Of a stretch of 64,000 nt of DNA, positions 57,329-64,000 are shown piece after piece (the first letter of the stretch is position 1; each line of letters starts with the position of its first letter). The stretch comes from Castellaniella sp. S9 (GTDB lineage Bacteria > Pseudomonadota > Gammaproteobacteria > Burkholderiales > Burkholderiaceae_B): positions 62,001 to 126,000 of the forward strand of contig NZ_JAPFGD010000008.1 of NCBI RefSeq assembly GCF_027257175.1, written 5' to 3'. A program made the position numbers and the translations under genes. The notes under the pieces were generated by a model. That model did not search any database. It saw nothing but the letters and a program-made list of their open reading frames with translations, and was not told the origin of the DNA.

Positions 57329-58507
57329 ATGAAATTCAGAACAATATTCGGAGCCGCGGCCTTGGCCATCGGTACGGCGGCCCTCGCGGCGGGACCGGCC
57401 CAGGCCAAGGACCTGAAAATCGGCCTGGTGCTGTCGATGTCGGGCCCGTTCTCAGACTACGGCAAGCAGATCCAGAACGGCATCGACCTGTTCATGGCCG
57501 AGCACGGAGACACCGTGGCCGGCCGCAAGATCCAGCTCATCGTCAAGGACGACACGGGCATGGCGCCGGCGGTGGCCAAGCGCCAGGCGCAGGAACTGCT
57601 GATCAAGGACAAGGTCGACATCCTGGCCGGCTTCGACCTGACGCCCAACGCGATGTCGGTGGCGCCCCTGGCCACCGAGGCCAAGGTGCCGATGATCATC
57701 ATGAACGCGGCCACGTCCTCGATCACGGAAAAATCGCCGTACATCGCGCGCGTGTCCATGACCCTGCCGCAGGGCTCCTGGGCGATCGCCCAGTGGGCCC
57801 GAAAGAACGACATCCAGTCGGCCTACATCCTGGTGGCGGACTATGGCCCGGGGCACGACGCCCAGGACCAGTTCAAGAAAACCTTCACCGAGCTGGGCGG
57901 CAAGATCGTCGGCGAGGTGCGCACGCCCGTCAGCACGCCGGACTACAAACCCTTCCTCGAGCGCGTCAAGGATTCCAAGCCCGATGCGCTGTTCTTCTTC
58001 GTGCCGCCGGGCGCCTCCATGGTCGCGCTGGCCAAGGAATTCAAGAACATGGGCCTGGACAAGCAGGGGATCCGCGTGATGGGCCCCGGCGACATGACCG
58101 ACGAGAACTCCCTGCCGGCGCTGGGCGATGCGGCGCTGGGCATGATCACCGCCTTTCACTATTCCGCCGCGCATGATTCGCCCGAGAACAAGGCGTTCGT
58201 GGCGGCGTATGCCAAGGCCTATCCCGACGGGCACCCGAACTTCATGTCCATCGGCGGCTACGACGGCATGCAGCTGATCTACAAGGTGCTGGAGGCGACC
58301 AAGGGCGACGCCGGTGGCGATGCCTTCATCGCCGCCGCCAAGGGCATGAAGTGGGAAAGCCCGCGCGGACCCATCCAGATCGATCCGGAAACGCGCGACA
58401 TCATCCAGAACGAGTACATCCGCCGGATCGAACGCGTCGACGGCCAGCTGCAGAACGTCGAGTTCTTCACCTTCGAGGCCGTCAAGGATCCGGGCAAGCA
58501 ACAATAA
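57329..58507 (+). CDS. LivK-type ABC transporter substrate-binding protein, orphan
   Basis: A 392-residue periplasmic receptor. The signal peptide (to AGPAQA) precedes KDLKIGLVLSMSGPFSDYGK. Later motifs are AKRQAQELLIKDKVDILAGF, TEAKVPMIIMNAATSSI and YGPGHDAQDQFKKTFTELGG. It belongs to the peripheral-binding type 1 group but differs from the two LivK genes at 28-31 kb, so a non-amino-acid ligand such as an aromatic or other organic compound is possible. AAGGAG precedes the ATG. No permease genes accompany it here; the arsenic operon cuts in downstream. Confidence 0.9.
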   Translation: MKFRTIFGAAALAIGTAALAAGPAQAKDLKIGLVLSMSGPFSDYGKQIQNGIDLFMAEHGDTVAGRKIQLIVKDDTGMAPAVAKRQAQELLIKDKVDILAGFDLTPNAMSVAPLATEAKVPMIIMNAATSSITEKSPYIARVSMTLPQGSWAIAQWARKNDIQSAYILVADYGPGHDAQDQFKKTFTELGGKIVGEVRTPVSTPDYKPFLERVKDSKPDALFFFVPPGASMVALAKEFKNMGLDKQGIRVMGPGDMTDENSLPALGDAALGMITAFHYSAAHDSPENKAFVAAYAKAYPDGHPNFMSIGGYDGMQLIYKVLEATKGDAGGDAFIAAAKGMKWESPRGPIQIDPETRDIIQNEYIRRIERVDGQLQNVEFFTFEAVKDPGKQQ

Positions 58508-58572
58508 GACTCGCGGCCCGCGCCCGAGGCGCGGCCTGACGCCGACGGCGCACGGCCAGGTTCTGATCGCGC

Positions 58573-58683
58573 ATGCCCGGCCTGCGGATCGACCTGGTCG
58601 AAGGCACCATGGGACTGCTCATGGACATGCTCGGCCAGGGCGACCTGGACATCGTCATGGGGCGGACGGTCGACGAGTTCCGT
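58573..58683 (+). pseudogene. internal fragment of a LysR-type regulator
   Basis: The frame reads PGLRIDLVEGTMGLLMDMLG then QGDLDIVMGRTVDEF, the start of a LysR effector domain. Everything before and after it is missing: an in-frame stop lies nine bases upstream and the match ends near 58683. The same frame runs on into arsR without a stop, so annotation software may wrongly fuse the two. It is probably a leftover from insertion or deletion when the arsenic genes arrived. Confidence 0.7.
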
Positions 58684-58749
58684 CATCGCCATCCGCGAAG
58701 AGGGAATGCCAGTCCAGAGAGAAGATTTTTTGTGTTCCAGAGGCTTTAC

Positions 58750-58755
58750 TATAAT
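58750..58755 (+). promoter_or_regulatory. -10 box of the ars promoter
   Basis: A perfect TATAAT sits in an AT-rich stretch 25 bp before the arsR ATG. A T-run at about 58726-58731 could serve as a weak -35. Transcription would start inside the ArsR operator. Confidence 0.6.
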
Positions 58756-58757
58756 AA

Positions 58758-58781
58758 ATTATTCGACTATTATCGAATAAT
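58758..58781. promoter_or_regulatory. ArsR operator, 9-bp inverted repeat overlapping the arsR start
   Basis: ATTATTCGA and TCGAATAAT are exact reverse complements around CTATTA. The right arm includes the first bases of the arsR ATG. The AT-rich dyad just after the -10 box is where ArsR repressors bind and leave on As(III) or Sb(III). Confidence 0.75.
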
Positions 58782-59163
58782 GGAAATAAAAGAAGCCGTA
58801 AAAACGCTCGCCGCGATCGGGCACGAATCCCGTCTCGTCGTCTATCGATTGTTGGTGCAAGCCGGCCCGGCAGGATTGGCCGCGGGTGAAATCGCGCAAA
58901 AGGCTGGCATGGCACCGTCGTCGCTGTCCTTTCATCTGAAAGAGCTCGTGCATGCGGGATTGCTGACATCTCGCCAAGAAGGACGCTTTGTCATCTATGC
59001 GGCGCAGTTTGACACCATGGCGGCTTTGCTTGCTTACCTGACCGAAAACTGTTGCGAGGGCGAGCCTTGCCTGCCGGCGCTGCAAGCTGCCCAGTGCGCG
59101 CCCAACAAGCTCGAGCGCAAGCGGGAACACTCTTCCTCTCAGCGAGTCGCACACCATGACTGA
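58780..59163 (+). CDS. arsR: arsenic-responsive repressor ArsR (ArsR/SmtB family)
   Basis: A 127-residue winged-helix repressor. KTLAAIGHESRLVVYRLLVQ and the recognition helix AGMAPSSLSFHLKELVHAGL are typical. The metalloid site is at the C-terminus: Cys91, Cys92 and Cys97 (ENCCEGEPC), as in the Acidithiobacillus-type ArsR rather than the CxC of plasmid R773. A further Cys106 is nearby. The start at 58780 is set by the family length and the operator; the same frame continues upstream into a LysR fragment. It overlaps arsC by eight bases. Confidence 0.92.
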   Translation: MEIKEAVKTLAAIGHESRLVVYRLLVQAGPAGLAAGEIAQKAGMAPSSLSFHLKELVHAGLLTSRQEGRFVIYAAQFDTMAALLAYLTENCCEGEPCLPALQAAQCAPNKLERKREHSSSQRVAHHD

Positions 59164-59671
59164 CAAGATTTACAACGTACTTTTCCTGTGCACGGGCAAT
59201 TCTGCACGCAGCATTATGGCCGAGGCCTTATTGAACAGCCTGGGTAACGGACGATTCCGCGCCTATAGTGCCGGCAGCCACCCTGGTGGGGCGGTTAACC
59301 CGTTTGCCATCGAGAAAGTCCGATTGCTCGGCTATCCACTTGAAAATCTGCGCAGCAAGAGTTGGGATGAATTTGCGCTGCCCGGCGCACCGCAGATGGA
59401 TTTCATCATTACGGTGTGCGATAGCGCAGCCGGCGAAGTCTGTCCTATTTGGCCGGGTCAGCCCATTTCGGCGCACTGGGGCTTCGAAGACCCCGCCGCG
59501 GCCCAAGGCAGCGACGAAGAAAAGCGGCGCGTGTTTGAAAAGGTGTTCCGACAAATCTCGACCCGGATCCATGTGTTCATCAGCCTGCCTCTGGCCGTGC
59601 TGGATAAGGCGGCAATTCATCGCGAATTGAAGGATATCGGTGCCACCGCTGTCGAGCCGCAACAATCGTAA
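59156..59671 (+). CDS. arsC: arsenate reductase, low-molecular-weight phosphatase type
   Basis: Reduces As(V) to As(III) for export. The 171-residue protein has the P-loop CTGNSARS (C-x5-R) in YNVLFLCTGNSARSIMAEAL. The middle of the chain carries FIITVCDSAAGEVCPIWPG with two more cysteines, and HWGFEDPAA holds the Asp acid. It is the LMW-PTPase-like ArsC. It overlaps arsR and precedes arsB by 24 bp. Confidence 0.93.
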   Translation: MTDKIYNVLFLCTGNSARSIMAEALLNSLGNGRFRAYSAGSHPGGAVNPFAIEKVRLLGYPLENLRSKSWDEFALPGAPQMDFIITVCDSAAGEVCPIWPGQPISAHWGFEDPAAAQGSDEEKRRVFEKVFRQISTRIHVFISLPLAVLDKAAIHRELKDIGATAVEPQQS

Positions 59672-59695
59672 TCTGATAGCCGCAACGCCTCTACG

Positions 59696-60979
59696 ATGTT
59701 TGCAGCCGCCGCAATTTTTATTCTCACCCTGACACTCGTCATCTGGCAACCGAAAGGGCTCGGCATAGGTTGGAGCGCCAGCCTGGGCGCCGTGCTGGCC
59801 CTTCTCGTTGGTGTCGTGAACTGGTCCGATATCCCGATTGTATGGGGCATCGTCTGGAACGCCACGGCGACCTTCATTGCTGTGATCATCATCAGCCTGC
59901 TGCTGGATGCCGCAGGTTTCTTCGAGTGGGCGGCCTTACATGTGGCGCAGTGGGGGAAAGGTCGCGGCCGTGCGCTTTTCGCACTGATCGTACTATTAGG
60001 TGCTTGTGTCGCGGCCGTGTTTGCCAATGATGGCGCCGCGTTAATCCTGACCCCGATCGTGATGGCCATGCTGCTGGCGTTGGGGTTCGGTCCGGCCGCA
60101 ACGCTCGCCTTTGTGATGGCCGCTGGCTTTATTGCCGATACGGCCAGCCTGCCTCTGATCGTGTCCAATCTGGTCAACATCGTATCGGCCGATTTTTTCG
60201 ATATCAGTTTCAGCCGCTATGCGGCTGTCATGGTGCCGGTCAATATGGTGTCCGTGGCGGCAACCCTGCTGGTTTTGTATTTGTATTTTCGCAAAGACAT
60301 CCCGGCCCAGTATGCGGCCACCCGACTGAAAGCGCCAAAATCGGCCATCCGGGATCCGAGAACGTTTCGGGCTGGATGGGTCGTGCTGATACTGGTACTG
60401 ATCGGTTTTTTTGGGCTGGAGCCCCTGGGTGTGCCCGTCAGCGCGGTCGCCGCAGTGGCGGCGCTCATCTTGTTGGTGGTGGCAGGGCAGGGGCGCGTCA
60501 TCAGTACGCACCGGGTCATTCGCGAAGCGCCCTGGCAAATCGTGATTTTCTCGCTGGGCATGTATTTGGTCGTTTATGGCCTGCGTAACGCCGGCTTGAC
60601 GCAATACCTGGCGGATATGCTGACGCGATGTGCGGAGCAGGGACTGTGGGCCGCCACGCTGGGAACGGGTTTGATTGCCGCTTTTCTGTCGTCGATCATG
60701 AACAACATGCCCACCGTGCTTGTAGTCGCTCTATCGATCGACGCTAGTCAGGCGGGCGGCATCATCAAAGAAGCGATGGTCTACGCCAATGTGATCGGCA
60801 GCGATCTGGGGCCCAAGATCACACCCATCGGCAGCCTGGCCACTTTGCTGTGGCTGCATGTGCTCGAACGCAAAGGCATGCGGATTTCCTGGGGCTATTA
60901 CTTCAAGGTTGGCACTGTATTGACGTTGCCCGTACTGCTCGCGACTCTGGCCGCGCTTGTATTCAGGCTCGGAGGGTAA
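59696..60979 (+). CDS. arsB: arsenite efflux permease ArsB
   Basis: A 427-residue inner-membrane As(III)/Sb(III)-proton antiporter with about 12 spans. The sequence shows [60 protein letters not shown] and [18 protein letters not shown] then [20 protein letters not shown]. These are typical of the ArsB (R773) type rather than Acr3. No arsA or arsD is nearby, so it should work alone. It ends the operon; the dif site lies 85 bp downstream. Confidence 0.95.
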   Translation: MFAAAAIFILTLTLVIWQPKGLGIGWSASLGAVLALLVGVVNWSDIPIVWGIVWNATATFIAVIIISLLLDAAGFFEWAALHVAQWGKGRGRALFALIVLLGACVAAVFANDGAALILTPIVMAMLLALGFGPAATLAFVMAAGFIADTASLPLIVSNLVNIVSADFFDISFSRYAAVMVPVNMVSVAATLLVLYLYFRKDIPAQYAATRLKAPKSAIRDPRTFRAGWVVLILVLIGFFGLEPLGVPVSAVAAVAALILLVVAGQGRVISTHRVIREAPWQIVIFSLGMYLVVYGLRNAGLTQYLADMLTRCAEQGLWAATLGTGLIAAFLSSIMNNMPTVLVVALSIDASQAGGIIKEAMVYANVIGSDLGPKITPIGSLATLLWLHVLERKGMRISWGYYFKVGTVLTLPVLLATLAALVFRLGG

Positions 60980-61063
60980 GTACGACATTGTCCCGTCACC
61001 AACGCCGCTGCGAGAGCCGGGCAGACGTCAGAGGCGCCGGCCCTTTAGGGACATCCATTCTTG

Positions 61064-61091
61064 ACTTTACATAATATACATTATGCGTATT
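61064..61091 (-). other. dif: dif site (XerCD chromosome dimer resolution)
   Basis: On the minus strand the 28 bp are: XerC arm AATACGCATAA, centre TGTATA, XerD arm TTATGTAAAGT. From memory of the E. coli dif (arms GGTGCGCATAA and TTATGTTAAAT, same centre), 23 of 28 bases agree, including the whole inner 19. The site is intergenic, between arsB and the polysaccharide gene. dif marks the replication terminus, where XerC and XerD resolve chromosome dimers under FtsK control. Confidence 0.9.
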
Positions 61092-61101
61092 AAGTCCGGG
61101 A

Positions 61102-62097
61102 TCAAGTCACCGGCGCCGAGGCCCGCCCGACCCCTGTCGCTCGCCGCGCCGCGAAATCGTCGATCGTCCGTCGCAGGCCGTCCTCCATGCCGATGACGGG
61201 CTGCCAGTCCAGGTGGCGCCGCGCCAGCGTGATATCGGGACAGCGGCGCTTGGGATCATCCGCGGGCAGCGGCAGGAAGCGGAACGGCGCCTCCGTGCCG
61301 ATCAGGTCGCCGATGCAGCGGGCGATGTCCAGCACCGTGGCCTCGCGGGGATTGCCCAGGTTCACCGGCCCATGAAACGTGGAGCCGCTGGCCATCAGGC
61401 GCATCAGGCCTTCGATCAGATCGTCCACATAGCACAGCGAGCGTGTCTGGCTGCCGTCGCCATGGATGGTCAACGGCCGTTCCCCCAGCCCCTGGACGAT
61501 GAGGTTCGACACCAGCCTGCCGTCGCCCGCCGACATGCCCGGCCCGTACGTATTGAAGATCCGCGCGATCTTGGTGTCCAGGCCGTGGTGGGCGCCGTAA
61601 TCGGAAAACAGGGTTTCGGCGCAGCGCTTGCCCTCGTCGTAGCACGAGCGCAAGCCCACGATATTCACGTGGCCGCGGTAGGATTCGTGCTGGGGATGGG
61701 TCCTGGGATCCCCGTAGACTTCGCTGGTCGACGCCTGCAGGATACGCGCGCCGGCCTCGCGGGCCAGGTCCAGGAGGTTGCGGGCGCCATAGACGCAGCT
61801 GAGCAGCGTATGGACGGGATCCGCCTGGTAATGCGTGGGCGAGGCCGGACACGCCAGGTTGTAGATTTCCGCCACCGGCGGATCGATCGGGATCGGCTCG
61901 ACCACGTCGTGGATCAACAGGAAAAACCGGGGATGACCCGACAGATCCTCGAGGTTCTCGCGGGATCCGGTTTGCAAATTGTCCAGGCAGACGACCGTGC
62001 GGCCCTCCGCCACCAGGCGCCTGCACAGGTGCGCACCCAGAAAGCCCGCGCCGCCGGCCACCAGCACCGGTCCGGACTGAGTCGAATGTCTATTCAT
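61102..62097 (-). CDS. NAD-dependent epimerase/dehydratase, UDP-glucuronate decarboxylase-like
   Basis: A 331-residue short-chain dehydrogenase. The NAD motif is LVAGGAGFLGAHLCRRLVAE. The UXS hallmarks are YNLACPASPTHYQADPVHTL, the catalytic Ser/Tyr/Lys region (ASTSEVYGDP; CYDEGKRCAETLF), KIARIFNTYGPGMSAGDGRL and the ending CPDITLARRHLDWQPVIGME. These fit conversion of UDP-glucuronate to UDP-xylose. It overlaps the glycosyltransferase gene upstream by eight bases and ends 10 bp before dif. It probably supplies a sugar to lipopolysaccharide or capsule. Confidence 0.88.
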   Translation of the reverse strand: MNRHSTQSGPVLVAGGAGFLGAHLCRRLVAEGRTVVCLDNLQTGSRENLEDLSGHPRFFLLIHDVVEPIPIDPPVAEIYNLACPASPTHYQADPVHTLLSCVYGARNLLDLAREAGARILQASTSEVYGDPRTHPQHESYRGHVNIVGLRSCYDEGKRCAETLFSDYGAHHGLDTKIARIFNTYGPGMSAGDGRLVSNLIVQGLGERPLTIHGDGSQTRSLCYVDDLIEGLMRLMASGSTFHGPVNLGNPREATVLDIARCIGDLIGTEAPFRFLPLPADDPKRRCPDITLARRHLDWQPVIGMEDGLRRTIDDFAARRATGVGRASAPVT

Positions 62098-63115
62098 GCC
62101 ATGCTCCTTCCTGTCGTACCCCGGTCAGCAGCGCCAGGACGCCGTTCCAATCGTCGACGAAACGCTCGATGGAAAAGCGCCGCAGCGCCGTATTCCTGGC
62201 GGCGAGGCCCCACTGCCGGGCCAATGCCGGATCGTCGATGAGCTGGCGCATGCAATCCACCAGCCGATCGCGGCGACTGTCGACATAGCCCTCCACGCCG
62301 TTGTCGATCACGTTCGGCAACTCGGTGGCGGCGATCCCGACGATGGGCATGCCCGCCATCATGGCCTCGACCAGGGACAAGCCGAGGCTGGCGTAGCGGA
62401 TGGGCGAAAAGAAAAACCGGTACTGGGCCATATACGCCGGCACCTGCATGTTGGATATTTCCCCCAGGCCGCCCATGGCTTCCGACTGCATGCCGATCAG
62501 GTCCAGCGGCACTCGCCGCGCGGCCCACTCGTAGAGGTCGGCGCCCACCCTTCTGCCCCGCCGCTGCAGGTGGTTGATGGCGGTGATGCCCCGCGCCAGT
62601 TCGCCGGTGTAGAGGACGCCCGGCGGCGCGACGATGCCGTGCTCGATGACGCGCGTGCACACGCCGGGTGCCTGCCACATCAGCGCGTTGTGATGGGTGA
62701 CGTGCACCAGGACGCCGTGCTCGTGCCGGAAAAAGTGCATGGTGTCGGTGGGGTGCGGCTCCGGCGGATTGTGTTCGATATAGGCGCAGGGCAGCGCCTG
62801 CTGCTCCGGTGTCAGCAAGAGCAGCCGGTCCCGTTCGAAAGCGGCGCGCGATTGGTAGATCACGCAATCCAGCGCCTCGTGCCGCAGCTCGCACGCCGGT
62901 ACCTGGCGCACATTGAGGCCCCAGGGTATTTTCGTGCCCAACGCGCCGTAGCCGGACGGATCGTCCGGCAGCCGCGGCACCACGAAGTCATGCGGCAGGC
63001 GGGTCAGGGAATAGAGATAATTGCCGTGCACGTGCCAGGTGAGGATCCGCAGGCGGCCGCTCGCGCCGGCTGCGCGCGGCGCGGGATCCGCCGGGGTGCA
63101 TGCCGGATCATGCAT
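62090..63115 (-). CDS. glycosyltransferase family 1-like protein
   Basis: A 341-residue cytoplasmic enzyme. It starts with GRLRILTWHVHGNYLYSLTR and carries the GT-B C-terminal donor-site pattern FSPIRYASLGLSLVEAMMAG followed by MPIVGIAATELPNVIDNG (the E-x7-E type segment). The ATG at 63115 has GAGGG five bases upstream; a longer frame to 63307 lacks family support. It overlaps the GT9 gene and the epimerase gene by eight bases each, so the three are co-transcribed. Donor and acceptor are unknown. Confidence 0.82.
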   Translation of the reverse strand: MHDPACTPADPAPRAAGASGRLRILTWHVHGNYLYSLTRLPHDFVVPRLPDDPSGYGALGTKIPWGLNVRQVPACELRHEALDCVIYQSRAAFERDRLLLLTPEQQALPCAYIEHNPPEPHPTDTMHFFRHEHGVLVHVTHHNALMWQAPGVCTRVIEHGIVAPPGVLYTGELARGITAINHLQRRGRRVGADLYEWAARRVPLDLIGMQSEAMGGLGEISNMQVPAYMAQYRFFFSPIRYASLGLSLVEAMMAGMPIVGIAATELPNVIDNGVEGYVDSRRDRLVDCMRQLIDDPALARQWGLAARNTALRRFSIERFVDDWNGVLALLTGVRQEGAWHE

Positions 63116-64000
63116 GGCCGCCCTCTTTCGCCAGTTGGATCTGCGCCGCGCGCAGGACTTGCTCGGCATCGACGCGCGTGGCGCAGGGATGCCCGAGGAC
63201 CGGGCAACGGTCATGGGCGCAAGGTCGGCACGGCATGTCGGCATGGAGGACGGTATGCCGGGCGGTGTCCAGCGGTGCCCAGCGGCCCACGTCGCTGCCC
63301 GAGGCAATGACCACGCTGCGGGCGCGCACCGCGGCGGCGACGTGCGAGATGCCGGTGTCGTTGCAGATCAGCAGGGGTGCGCGCCCCAGCAGGCTGGCCA
63401 GGGTGCCGAGCTCGGTCATGCCGCCGAGATCCAGCGCCTGACGGCCGATCCCCGCGACCACCTCCGCGGTCAGCGGGCGTTCCGCGCGGCTGCCGGTGAC
63501 GGCGATCCGCCAGCCCTGGCCGGCCAGGCGCCGGCCGACCGCCGCGAAACGCGCCGGCGGCCAGCGGCGCGAGGCCAGGCGCGCGCCCGGATGCATGAAG
63601 ACCGTGCGGGCGGGATCGAAGCCGGTGCGCACCGCCAGGTCGTCGGCCTGCGCGTGATCCTCGGCATCGACGGGAAACTCCAGGCGTGCGTCCTCCCCTG
63701 CCGGCAAGCCCAGGTACTCCAGTAGCGCCAGATAACGCATGACTTCGGGCTGCCGGTCGGGCCAGGCCATCAGCAGCGGTGTGCGGCGCAGGCGGTCGGG
63801 CACGAAGCCCGCCCATTGCAAGGCCCCCAGGGCCTGGACGATGGCGTTGGATCGAGTGCCGCTGCCGTGCATCTGCAGGGCCAGGTCGAAGTGGCGGGCG
63901 CGCATCTCCCGGTAGAAATCGGGCAGCGCCGACAGGCGCGCCGCCTGTTCGGGAAAGCCGGGATCCCCAGGAAAATCCACCAGTTCATCGACGTAGCGGC
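63108..64000 (-). CDS. glycosyltransferase family 9 (heptosyltransferase-like), 5' end outside window
   Basis: The C-terminal 297 residues are visible. Motifs are FDLALQMHGSGTRSNAIVQA, TVFMHPGARLASRRWPPARF, RIAVTGSRAERPLTAEVVAG and the GT9 donor site ASLLGRAPLLICNDTGISHV. The frame is open to the right edge, and RYVDELVDFPGDPGFP there is interior sequence. GT9 enzymes add heptose or related sugars to LPS core or other glycans. It is the first visible gene of the minus-strand polysaccharide run. Confidence 0.9.
   Translation of the reverse strand, partial: RYVDELVDFPGDPGFPEQAARLSALPDFYREMRARHFDLALQMHGSGTRSNAIVQALGALQWAGFVPDRLRRTPLLMAWPDRQPEVMRYLALLEYLGLPAGEDARLEFPVDAEDHAQADDLAVRTGFDPARTVFMHPGARLASRRWPPARFAAVGRRLAGQGWRIAVTGSRAERPLTAEVVAGIGRQALDLGGMTELGTLASLLGRAPLLICNDTGISHVAAAVRARSVVIASGSDVGRWAPLDTARHTVLHADMPCRPCAHDRCPVLGHPCATRVDAEQVLRAAQIQLAKEGGHA

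Noticed and set aside
58744-58767. A second dif-like site at the left end of the ars operon
   Set aside because: The stretch is AT-rich and vaguely similar to the dif core, but it lacks the TGTATA centre and correct arm spacing; it is better explained as the ars promoter and operator.
58573-59163. A single 196-residue ORF that would make a LysR-ArsR fusion protein
   Set aside because: The first 69 residues combine a LysR fragment and promoter DNA; the -10 box, operator and the family start all place arsR at 58780.

Overview
The window is about 64 kb of high-GC, gene-dense bacterial chromosome. Gene content and order point to a betaproteobacterium of the Alcaligenaceae (Bordetella / Achromobacter / Castellaniella type). 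The signs are yicC | rph-rdgB-hemW, glnA-glnL-glnG, a Bug-type tricarboxylate transporter operon, recG-oxyR, a complete Liv ABC operon and a B12-dependent ribonucleotide reductase. The genus cannot be fixed from the sequence alone.

Layout. 1-5.2 kb: acyl-CoA genes ending in a degradative HMG-CoA reductase, then a divergent pirin/LysR pair. 5.2-6.7 kb: an AT-richer accessory patch with a small membrane protein and a scrambled toxin-antitoxin locus. 6.7-14.3 kb: RNA and nucleotide housekeeping genes, then the nitrogen-control operon glnALG behind a textbook sigma-54/NtrC promoter. 14.4-22.6 kb: a Fur-boxed ferric-iron ABC transporter and a TctABC-type operon that also holds an FAD oxidoreductase. 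22.8-27.8 kb: fpr, ridA, recG, oxyR and dps (redox and DNA repair). 27.9-35.0 kb: two LivK-type binding proteins around proC, then livHMGF. 35.0-44.9 kb: glutathione S-transferase, 2-hydroxyacid dehydrogenase, an Epd/GAPDH-like enzyme, fumC, NfeD-slipin, redoxin, cytochrome c and nrdJ. 45.0-50.6 kb: NAD de novo synthesis (nadB facing nadAC), then a manganese-riboswitch-controlled exporter and an AEC carrier. 50.6-58.5 kb: a large c-di-GMP protein, a lipoprotein sulfatase with a dockerin-like tail paired with an exported formylglycine-generating enzyme, and an orphan binding protein. 58.5-61.0 kb: an arsenic resistance operon of lower GC beside a LysR fragment. 61.06-61.09 kb: a near-perfect dif site. 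61.1-64 kb: minus-strand surface-polysaccharide genes.

The dif site is the main structural finding. It implies that the window spans the replication terminus. KOPS-like octamers seen to its left all point toward it, and all complete genes to its right are on the opposite strand. The arsenic operon lies directly against dif.

Other points of interest are the rearranged toxin-antitoxin locus, the exported sulfatase/FGE pair, a perfect 25-bp hairpin over the nrdJ stop codon, tandem hairpins between livK and livH, and a yybP-ykoY riboswitch. No tRNA, rRNA, CRISPR array or intact insertion sequence was seen.
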